Source: Diplocarpon mali (Eukaryota > Ascomycota > Leotiomycetes > Helotiales > Drepanopezizaceae). From it: 64,000 nucleotides of DNA. The first letter of the stretch is position 1; every line of letters begins with the position of its first letter. The position numbers were made by a program, and so were the translations under genes. Below the pieces are notes generated by a model that worked only from the letters and a program-made list of their open reading frames with translations, ran no database searches and was not told where the DNA came from. Location of the stretch: NCBI GenBank assembly GCA_024741835.1, contig JAENRP010000063.1:1-64000 (forward strand), read 5' to 3'. Positions 56,081-64,000 of the stretch are shown one piece after another.

Positions 56081-56205
56081 ACTCCTAGTCCTGGCCTAGG
56101 AGTGAAATCATTATAAGAGTTAGTATTAACTCGCAGTCTTAGCTTAAGAGTGAAATTATTATTATTATAAGAGTCAGAATTGACTCGCGGTCCTAGACTA
56201 AGAGT
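56081..56205. repeat. Three 23-bp palindromes in B2 integrase-RT linker
   Basis: Copies at 56081-56103, 56129-56151 and 56183-56205. The first has both arms of the CCTAGG type (ACTCCTAGTCC, GGCCTAGGAGT), a near-perfect palindrome. B1 and B3 have two copies here. Confidence 0.92.
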
Positions 56206-56224
56206 CAAATCACCTCTTAATTGC

Positions 56225-57555
56225 GGCTCTATAATTAGGCTATCTTTATTAAATTAAACGTAAGATAATCGAATAATCTTTTTACCTATTCGCAATAATA
56301 TATAGATCTGATAGATACTTCTATTATTAAATCCGATAAGAGTACCTACCTCTACTCTTAAAGCAAGTTTATTACTTTAAGTTCGCCTTTCTTTCTTAAT
56401 TAATATATAGACGCAATAGCCTAGTACTCGAAGATGCTTAACTAAAGGAGTATAAGGCTTATTAGGCTTAATATTATCCTAAAAGACCTTATATAAAGTC
56501 TTGCTACTGAGAATATTAAAGGTAGTAAGATTGGTAATATATATTACTAAAAGAAAGAGGTAAGGCTAAAGAAAGGAGGAGATATTTTAATCAATTATAG
56601 CTATTTGCAACTTTTCTATTAATATACGAATTGATCTTTTTAATCTGCTGTCTTATTCTAGTATATATAAAGTAGATTCCTCTAAAATTATATTAAGGTT
56701 TTCTATAAGTATTCGCATCTATATAAGAGAGTACTCCTTGCCTCTATTAGTTCTTTACCGCTTGATTATGTAATTATATTAAGTTTATAAGAGGCTGATT
56801 ATCTTCTTATTTACCTTAAAGGTATTAGATTTATTTATATAAGTCTATTCCTACTTAGCTATTATAGCTGCGCAAGTGAAGATAGAAGCGTATTTATAAC
56901 TATTAAAGCTAGTTGGCTTTAGATGAACCATATTAATATATAGCTCGTTAAGTGCCTTTATAGGTCAAGGGCAAGCTGAATATTTATTAATATATCGGAG
57001 AGGTCTGCCTTTCTCGCAAGGAGCGCAAATTCGCATCTTCTCTAATTTTATTTCCTTAATCTGTATATTAGTAATAGCAGATTAGGTCTTTTTAACCGTT
57101 TATAGACTAGCGTAGCCTAATCGATAGTGCTAGAGCTTAATATCAAAAGGTCTATTCTTAATAGTAGCTAAGAGAGCATATCCACTTATATAATTAAAGG
57201 AGTTAGTAGAAGGCTATTCCTTATTAATATATATATTATTATCGATAGTGCAAATTTCCTTTTTATTAGATAGGAATAGCTTACTATTTCGATAGAAGCC
57301 TTTGATTTTATTAAGTTTGCTACTTAAGTATAAGCAGATAGGTGATTAAGGTATATAGAAAGTATTAATTAACTTAAGAATATATACCTTTCTATTAGAT
57401 TTAAGTGCATTGACTTTGCAAGTACTAATACCAAAAGGTTAAATAGATCTATTAACTATACTTAAAGAGGGTAGATTATCTTAAGCAGTATAGGAAGTGA
57501 ACTTAAAGAGATTATTAGAGATGTGCTTACTAGCACTTATATTATATAGCTAACG
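56225..57555 (-). pseudogene. B2 integrase and protease remnants
   Basis: Mirror image of B1 6510-7850. The minus strand shows RICALREKGRP-like and LDIKLWHYRLGYA-type motifs near 57130-57150 and the protease block near 57480-57550. Confidence 0.82.
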
Positions 57556-57595
57556 ATTCTTCAATTTTAATAAGAAGTAAGAGGTAGAAGAACTG

Positions 57596-57666
57596 ACTCC
57601 TAGGCCCAGCTCGCGAGTGGAAATTGGCCCTAGTGATAAATTGACTCCTAGGCCCGGCTCGCGAGT
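57596..57666. repeat. Two 23-bp palindromes in B2 gag
   Basis: Copies at 57596-57618 and 57644-57666, 48 bp apart (54 bp in B1 and B3). Both keep ACTCCTAGGCC and CTCGCGAGT. Confidence 0.9.
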
Positions 57667-59070
57667 GAGAATTAGCCCTAGGGTTAGTAATGGCATAGTA
57701 TACCTAAAGAGGTTATTATTTAACTCTTTATCTTCCTTTTAAGTCTTTTTAAAAGGCTTCTTACCTTTTAGTAATAATAATAGTAAGGACTTGTCGTCCT
57801 TACCTTTAAGGTAGCGAAATACATACTTCTTCTTTAAATCCTTCTCCTAAGCCTCTCTTTTCGATTTGTTAATTATAAAGCAATCTTCTACCTTATAGTA
57901 TAGCTTTAATTGCTTGCAATAAGGATAAGAGGAGTTAAGGGAAGAGGTAGTAGTATTCCTAAAGGTGCTTTTCTTTAAGTCTTTAAAACCTCCTTTATTT
58001 TCTAACTTCTTATAATTAAAGGAATGTAGCTTACTAGCTGATTTATTATTGTATAAGACGGTTCTGTTCATTTTTAAACTTTATAAGGCTTGAGCTTTAT
58101 TAGTAATATCTTTAATAAGAGCTTTAAGTGTGATCTTTGATTTTCGTTTAGCTGCTATAGCTAAGCGAAGGTTAGAATATTATTAATCTGCTTAAATAGG
58201 CCATCTATTAGAACAGCTGGCAATAAATATGATAAGGTGCTAGTAAGAGGGAAGGGCAGAGTTGAGAGCTTCTAATTTAATAATTAAAAGCCTAAAGGCG
58301 ATAATATAAGCTTTGAGTAAGTTAAAGTTATCATATTTAATAGTAATATAGGTCTATATAGTATTATATTCAAACACTATTCCAAATCCTTTATACTGTT
58401 TTTAAAGAGCTTCCCATATATCTAAGGCAGATTTGTCGCCTTCTATATAAGCTAGTAGGCCTGGTTTATAATTAAGTATAATAGTAAGCTTTATTTGAGA
58501 TTCCTTAGCTTCCTATTTAATCCAATTATCCCTTTCCTTAAGAGTGATAGAATAGTCCTATAAGTCAACCTTAAGTAGAGTATATATTCTGGCTTTTATA
58601 TAGAAATATATAGTTAAGGCGTTTGACTTTGCAAGGTTCAAAACCTTATTCCTTTACTAACTATAGTCCTCTACGCCTTTAAGCTTTTAAGACTTAAGGA
58701 GGCTAAGGGCAGCCGAAGATAATAATAATATCTTATTTATATATATATATATAGAGTTGTCGAAAGGAGGAGAAGGAGGAAAAGGAGGAGATGAACTATT
58801 AAATTCGAGTTTAAGGTACTATATATTAGTCCCTTTAAAAATAGGTGATTTAGGCAGTAGAGTACTTTTAGCAATTAAGCTGGTAATCTTAGTTATTAGT
58901 CCTGATGATTTAGCTATAGTAACAAATCTTACGTAAGCTTAGATTATTGCATAGCGCTTTAGAAGGAGAGTAGCTACTGTTTTATTATTAAAATAATGCT
59001 ATCGTATATCGTTAGTTAAGTAAAACTCAAAAATATCGATCAGCCTTTTTATTTGTAAAGGAGACTCTAA
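57596..59070 (-). pseudogene. B2 gag remnant
   Basis: The open frame 57847-58071 (74 codons) carries the zinc knuckle with the second Cys present (YPYCKQLKLYYKVEDCF), unlike B1. Two palindromes (57596-57666) lie at its C-terminal side. A Ser/Pro-rich linker and KLKGVEDYS-type block are near 58660-58800. Confidence 0.83.
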
Positions 59071-59107
59071 TCGATGGAATTTGTCAAATGCTATTCATAA
59101 GTATACA

Positions 59108-59119
59108 GGACTTATAACC
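59108..59119 (-). other. B2 primer-binding site
   Basis: The minus strand reads GGTTATAAGTCC directly after the 5' LTR. Confidence 0.7.
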
Positions 59120-59359
59120 TATAGCAATAAGGTTCTCTAATAGTGAACTTAATAATAAACTAGAAGAGGGTATAAAGAAGTATAAGGTGCAAACAACAAT
59201 ATTAAGTATCTTATGTCTTGATTCATAAGAGCTCTCTAACTATAAGCTATTTAACAAGGGCTACCACTAAGTCATATGGCAAGTTATATAATATATCATA
59301 TGTATGATATGTCATATGACAGATCATATGACAAACATGTGACGGGCATACTTGCAACA
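59120..59359 (-). repeat. B2 5' LTR (240 bp)
   Basis: The plus strand starts TATAGCAATAAGG and ends CTTGCAACA, followed by TSD AGTTC. Confidence 0.93.
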
Positions 59360-59364
59360 AGTTC

Positions 59365-59536
59365 AAAAGAGATCTTTATAACCTCTTTAAGATTATAGGT
59401 AGCGAACCGGCTAACTACTTCTTAAGAGTACGTATAGTTAGAGATCGATAAAATAAAACGATCTCACTTTATTAAGACGCTTATGTTAATAAGGTTTTTA
59501 AACGTTTTTATATAATTAATTGTAAGAGCGTACTAA
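59365..59536 (+). pseudogene. B3 RT, C-terminal part
   Basis: It continues the frame from 53768: RDLYNLFKIIGSEPANYFLRV, then IVRDR and VNKVFKRF. C3 inserted after ACTAA (59532-59536); the rest of B3 lies right of the window. Confidence 0.85.
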
Positions 59537-59785
59537 TGTTACAACTTGCTCTTGAGCGTATAGTGGGTCGATAATTGAACGCTGACTGTATTACCTTAAG
59601 AGGTATACTATATAATAAGAAGAAAAGATAAAGGAGAGAGAGTCTTTAGTAGAGCTCCTTTAGAATAAGTACAGGTGCTTTGCTAGCGTGCACGTGATCT
59701 AGCCACCTTACTACCTTAGCGTGCACCTGACTTTATGCACCTAACTAATATATAATATAACTATATACGTAATGCGGCCGTAATA
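59537..59785 (-). repeat. C3 3' LTR (249 bp)
   Basis: The plus strand reads TGTTACAACTTGCTC to GCGGCCGTAATA, the inverse of the C1 and C2 LTRs. Confidence 0.92.
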
Positions 59786-59929
59786 CTACCCCCCCCCTTT
59801 GAAAAACTACGCCCGCGCAGTTATATCTATAGGTGTATTATCCTCTAGGTCCTTATAATCGTTAACTCTATTATTATATAACCTAAGCCAGCTTAATAGC
59901 GCCCTTAGTGGCCTCTTAGCTTAAACGTT

Positions 59930-61200
59930 TTTTAAATGGAAATCTCAAATAGCATACAGCGCTATTATAGCATTAGAGCATAGGTATTATTTAAGGTCTT
60001 TATTAGCTCCTTTCTACTTAATCTAATATTCGAGCTTTTGAGCTTGAATATAAGATCCAATTATTGCTTCTATCTCCTACTCCTCCTATTCTAGTAGCAC
60101 TTTAATTAGGGCAAGAGGTTCCTAAACTTATCCTAGTAGGGGGTTAGGAATATATTTACGCAATAAGTGCGAATGGAAAATAGGGTAGATCGAATAGAGC
60201 GAATCGGGCAATTATAGCTTCTAGCTTTCTCCTAGCTTTTCTAGTACTTTTACTAAGCTGTACCACTTATTAAAGAGCTTTCGGCTCGGCCGATCGAGCT
60301 TTCAGTTTTTAGTACTAATTAGTATATCATCTCCTATAGTCCAATCAACTAGCTGGCAGTAGAGGTCTGCAAGCTGTTTCATTTTAGCCTATTATACTTA
60401 AAGAGATAATTAAGCGAATTAGACTACTTTTTAAGCTTTAATAGCTATACAAAGCGCCGTTTTACGATTTACTCTCTTAGTTGCTATCTATAAAGGCTCT
60501 AGGTTAATTAAATTCCAAAAGGAGCGAGCTTTATAGCCGTTTAGCACTTAGAAAGGGGAAATTTACCCTAGCAATTTATAAGGTAAGATTAATTAGGCAA
60601 TATCTATTAAAAGCAAGAGACGACTCCAATTGTCTTAGTAGTATAAGTAGAACGGTTTAAAGCGTTATTTTAAGTATTAGTTTATGATCTTAGTTTAGCT
60701 ATCGACGTTAGGGTTATAAGCTATAGTTAGCTTAACCTTTGTACTTAATATCTAATAGAGTTCTTTCTAAAAGGCAGAGACGAATTAGGCGCCTTTATCT
60801 AATAGAATCGAGTTAAGCATACTAAAATGGCGTATCTAGTAAATTAAAAACAACTCTATAAGGCCTTTTGCGTCAACCGTCTTATAGTATAGGATTAATA
60901 CTACCTTCTTTAATAATCGGTCAATTATTACTAGTGCAAAGTCGTAGCTAAGTTTATTAAGCAGAAGCTCTATAAAATCTATTATTAAGTATTAGTAAGC
61001 TTATTTAGGAATTAGCAAGGGTTATAAGAAACCGGAGGTCTTATTATAATAAGCTTTTATTCTTAAATAACAATAGTTCTAAATATAAGTGCTAACGTTA
61101 CTACTAAGGCTTTTCTAATAGTATTTTCTTTTTACTAAAAGTCTTATTTTCCCGATTCTAATATATGCGATGCAGGGTTACTTATATATATAACGAATTA
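59930..61200 (-). pseudogene. C3 chromodomain and integrase remnants
   Basis: Mirror of 13870-15165 in C1. The chromodomain lies near 59930-60080 and the integrase core around 60500-61190. Confidence 0.82.
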
Positions 61201-61442
61201 GGGCTATTTGCAGTTTAAGAGGTTAAGATGGTATAATAAGTCTACCTTAAAAGAAGAGTTTACCTTAGCTGAGTTTATAGTCAAGGCTATAGCTCTGCGC
61301 CTTATCTTAGAACTTCTATAGCTTAAGGGAGGTCTTATTAGCTTAAATGACCTTATTAATAATATAGTAGTTTGCTATATTATATTCAACCTTAGACGTC
61401 AGGTCAGTAGGTGCCTCTATTAGTAAGATAGGCATAATTATT

Positions 61443-61465
61443 ACTTATAGGCCAGGCCTAAGAGT
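61443..61465. repeat. 23-bp palindrome in C3
   Basis: ACTTATAGGCC and GGCCTAAGAGT; same location as in C1 and C2. Confidence 0.86.
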
Positions 61466-61499
61466 GGAATTGCCTCTAGTAGCGAGTACTTTTATAAAG

Positions 61500-61732
61500 A
61501 GCTTATCATTAGGTAAGAGCTACTGGTAGTATAAAGCTCATTTCCTAGCCTTAAGAGGGGTTAGCTCCTAGTCTTAATATAAGAGTATATTAGCCAGCGT
61601 ATTTGTTATACCTATTTGGTATATAATAAGGAAGTTAAAGTTAGTAAAGAACTCCGCCTAGCGAGCCTGCTAGGCTATTAAGTCCTTAGTTATTATAAAG
61701 TACTTAAGGGCTTTATGATCTATATATATATA
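61500..61732 (-). pseudogene. C3 RNase H fragment
   Basis: The minus strand reads IYIDHKALKYF (His and Asp retained) directly beside the A3 insertion point. Confidence 0.8.
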
Positions 61733-61927
61733 TATTGAGCTTAAATAAGTCGGCGCAGTAGGTATAGGAAACTTCTAGAGGTCGATAGTCGATATATTAG
61801 TAAGAGTTAAGGAAGGAAGGTTACCCCTTTCTTCCTTATAACTATATACGTATTAATATCCTACTGACTAAGCAATAGGGTTATATGATAATATATTAGA
61901 GTGATAGCTGTATTACCTATCTTAATA
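61733..61927 (-). repeat. A3 3' LTR (195 bp)
   Basis: The left terminus TATTGAGC is closer to the inferred original TGTTGAGC than in A1 or A2. Confidence 0.92.
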
Positions 61928-62065
61928 CCCCTACTTAAACCTTACTCCGATTGACCTATAGTTAGGAAAATAACAATTATCCTTTTGCGCTAATCTAACT
62001 CTTAAGTATCTCTTTAAATTAAAAATAATTAATTAATAGTAACCTCTATTGAAATCACTAATCCT

Positions 62066-62215
62066 ATTCGTAGGGCGGGACTAGGAGTCAAATTTCCTAA
62101 AAGATGTTCCTTTATAAGACTATATGATTTGACTTGCGGTCTAGGCCTAGGAGTCGATTTAAAAACTTTCCTTTATAAGACTACGTGACCTGACTTATAA
62201 GGTAGGCCTAGGAGT
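62066..62215. repeat. Three 23-bp palindromes in A3 3' region
   Basis: Copies at 62066-62088, 62132-62154 and 62193-62215, at the same places as in A2. Confidence 0.9.
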
Positions 62216-62224
62216 TGTCCTTAA

Positions 62225-62830
62225 GCTTATTAAGTCCTTATTATCTTTTGTAACTTTAGTATATCTTTAAATGCTTTGAACTTTATAACTGTCTTTAGTA
62301 GCTTTGTAAATCCATCTACTATTATTCGATCGGTTGGGATATAGGTAATTGATAACTTATTCTTTATAATAAGGTTGCAAATAAAGTAATAGGTAATATT
62401 AATATATTTCGATCGCTTATATAAGTGTAGATTCTTTATAAGTGCAATCGCCCTTGTATTATTTGCTTAAAGATTAATATAGTTTCTATCTTATTTAATA
62501 TACTTAGCGAAACCTATGTCTTTTAGAACTTAGGCGATCTATAATCCTTACTTGCAATTTGATAATATTAATATATATTCGGCCTTAGTGCTTGCGATAG
62601 CTATTGATTTCTGCTTCCTACTTCCTTATAATATAGGTCTGCTATATAGTACTACTACGCTTTTAGATATACTTTTCCGACCTTTTATATTTGCCTAATC
62701 GGAATTGGTATATACCTTAAGCTTTACGCTTGTATATTTCGTTAGTCTATATCTTACCTTTTATATAATTGTCGATTGAAGGTACCTTTTAAGTCGCTTA
62801 ATTATATTCTTATATTAAATCGTCAGATCC
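62225..62830 (-). pseudogene. A3 RNase H remnant
   Basis: Same motifs as A2 19125-19700, including KNLHLYKRSKYINITYYFI-type sequence on the minus strand. Confidence 0.87.
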
Positions 62831-64000
62831 TTTAAGTTCTAACTAAGTTGCTTAATAATAAAGGTAATATCTGGTCTTATATATACTATAGTATATATAA
62901 TCGCTTTAATATCCTATTAGTACTTCTTTAGATCTCCTCTCTACTTATTTTTATTAGTAGGCTTTAACTTATTATACTTTCCTTTGATTAGAGTACGCTT
63001 TGGCTTAAAGTTAGGAGTATAAGTGGAGAGTCCTATTCGGTCTAGGATCTTCTTAATATATTACTCTTAATCTAACTAGAGTTTTTAAGTGGAGCGGTTC
63101 CTTATAATACAGATGCTAAGGATCTTATGAATTCCCCTTAGATCCTTAGTATTAAAACGTTTCTAAATTGTTATAAAGAACTAATCTAATTAAGTAGTTG
63201 TTTTCGCAGCTATAGCAATATTATCGATATATAGTAGCAACTTGATTCTATACTTAATATAAGTAAATAGATAAGGGTTAGCTAGGCTTTGAACAAATCC
63301 TATTTCTATTAGAGTAGAGCTATATAAGAGGTTCTAATTATAAGCTGATTATTTAAGCTTATAAATATTGCAAAGTATATAAAGAGAGTGGCCAGCGTAT
63401 ATAGGAATATTATTAGGTCGGGAGAGAAAAATCCATTCCTTTATAGTTGCTTTAGTAAATGCATTTTTAATATTATACTATTTGTATTTAAGGTCCTTAG
63501 CGGCTACTATTACTATAAATATACAAAGGGTGTCTATGCGAACTGTTAGTGCGAATGTATTGAAGTAGTCTTCTTTATACTATTAGGAGAAGCCTTTAGC
63601 TATAAGCCTTGCCTTATAATGCTCTAGGATTCTATCTATATATGTCTTAATTATAAAGACCTACTTTATTAATACTAGGTTCATATCCTTTAGCATTAGT
63701 TCCTTTATCTATATGCTATTTATAGTAAGAGAGCTTATCTCCTCTTAGATTGCCTTACTCTATACTACTTTATTCTTTAGGTTATTAATAGCTTTATTAT
63801 ACGTCTTTAGAAGAGAGATTTTCATTATCCTCTTAGCGGCTAAGAACGCATTATCTTCATTAAAGCTCTATTGAAGTTTAAGCTTATAGATCCTATATGC
63901 TATTATAGCTTAGATACGCTTAGACTCGCGTTTATCTAAGGTATCTTTTAGTTCTAGGTCTCTATTCCTCTTTAAGGATATAGGTTTAGCTATAGGTTCT
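62830..64000 (-). pseudogene. A3 reverse transcriptase and linker remnant (truncated by window)
   Basis: The RT catalytic box reads YIDN at 63220-63231 on the minus strand (one Asp retained, versus YINN in A2). The LADPYLFTYIK block precedes it. The frame continues past the window. Confidence 0.87.

Larger units (their letters stand above)
53769..59359 (-). mobile_element. B2: complete Ty1/copia family B element inserted in B3
   Basis: 240-bp LTRs (53769-54008, 59120-59359) with TSD AGTTC. Length is 5591 bp. Same family as its target, in opposite orientation. Minus-strand order is gag, protease, integrase, three palindromes, RT, RNase H. It is moderately mutated: the RT YVDD is intact (55258-55269) but many stops remain. 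Confidence 0.95.
2068..59536 (+). mobile_element. B3: backbone Ty1/copia family B element, split into four islands
   Basis: Islands 2068-2993 (gag), 16052-17246 (gag end, protease, integrase), 52344-53768 (integrase end, RT) and 59365-59536 (RT end) join in order and on one strand into the same sequence as the complete copy B1. The gaps are insertions of C1, C2, B2 and (59537 on) C3. The first three are bounded by exact 5-bp TSDs: ATTGC 2989-2993/16047-16051, TATGA 17242-17246/52339-52343, AGTTC 53764-53768/59360-59364. A1 interrupts the 5' side. Both LTRs of B3 lie outside the window. It is the oldest element here because everything else lies inside it. Confidence 0.9.
59537..64000 (-). mobile_element. 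C3: Ty3/gypsy chromovirus, 3' part, interrupted by A3
   Basis: The 3' LTR 59537-59785 is followed (reading rightwards) by a C run complementary to the polypurine tract, chromodomain, integrase, palindrome and RNase H up to 61732, where A3 starts. The rest of C3 must lie beyond the window after A3. The TSD partner is out of view. Confidence 0.9.
61733..64000 (-). mobile_element. A3: Ty1/copia family A element, 3' half, cut by window end
   Basis: 3' LTR 61733-61927 (TATTGAGC...CTTAATA), then three palindromes, RNase H and RT on the minus strand. It aligns with 18624-20890 of A2. It inserted into the C3 RNase H; the left TSD candidate is ATATA (61728-61732). Confidence 0.92.

Noticed and set aside
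61721..61732. TA-dinucleotide microsatellite beside A3
   Set aside because: It is the natural C RNase H sequence (compare 13345-13360) enriched in TA by RIP, not an expanded repeat.

Overview
The window looks like a gene-free, AT-rich, heterochromatic block from a filamentous ascomycete (Pezizomycotina-type fungus). Almost every base can be assigned to LTR retrotransposons. Coding remnants are full of TAA/TAG stops where Gln or Trp codons are expected, and RT catalytic Asp codons have become Asn. This is the C-to-T (G-to-A on the other strand) pattern of repeat-induced point mutation (RIP). I found no host gene, tRNA, rRNA or CRISPR array. Host taxonomy is inferred from RIP and element types only.

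Six families can be told apart by LTR sequence and domain order. A: Ty1/copia, 195-bp LTR, about 6.2 kb. B: Ty1/copia, 240-249-bp LTR, about 5.6 kb. E: Ty1/copia, 197/198-bp LTR, about 7.6 kb with an unusually long 3' region. C: Ty3/gypsy chromovirus, about 250-bp LTR, about 7 kb. G: Ty3/gypsy chromovirus, 303-bp LTR, 6.4 kb. D: a 499-bp TRIM-like miniature element with 85-bp LTRs and no coding.

Layout: the backbone is one B copy (B3, plus strand), visible as four islands (2068-2993, 16052-17246, 52344-53768, 59365-59536). It is split by A1 (1-2067, enters from the left), C1 (2994-16046), C2 (17247-52338), B2 (53769-59359, minus) and C3 (59537 onward, minus). C1 contains B1 (4700-10262) in its gag and D (15319-15817) in its 3' LTR. 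C2 contains E1 (17824-37959), E2 (39982-47591) and an E solo LTR (47872-48069). E1 contains A2 (18624-24813) and G1 (30501-36878). C3 is interrupted by A3 (61733 to the window end). Ten insertions have both ends visible, and each has a 5-bp target-site duplication (one differs by a single C/T). Removing nested DNA gives matching lengths: E1 7558 versus E2 7610, and C1 6981 versus C2 7133. Nesting reaches four levels (B3 > C2 > E1 > A2 or G1), and B and C each inserted into the other.

The most unusual signal is a 23-bp imperfect palindrome (arms ACTCCTAGGCC and GGNCCGCGAGT around one spacer base). I count 42 copies in families A, B and C, both copia and gypsy, and none in D, E or G. Copies sit inside degenerate reading frames, in 3' regions, and in tandem arrays whose copy number differs between copies of the same element (45-bp units, 2 in C1 versus 4 in C2). 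Families A, B, D and E share a primer-binding site next to the 5' LTR that fits a RIP-altered match to the anticodon stem-loop of initiator tRNA-Met, the half-tRNA priming known from Drosophila copia. Boundaries marked by LTR ends and TSDs are exact; protein-domain boundaries are approximate because all frames are broken.
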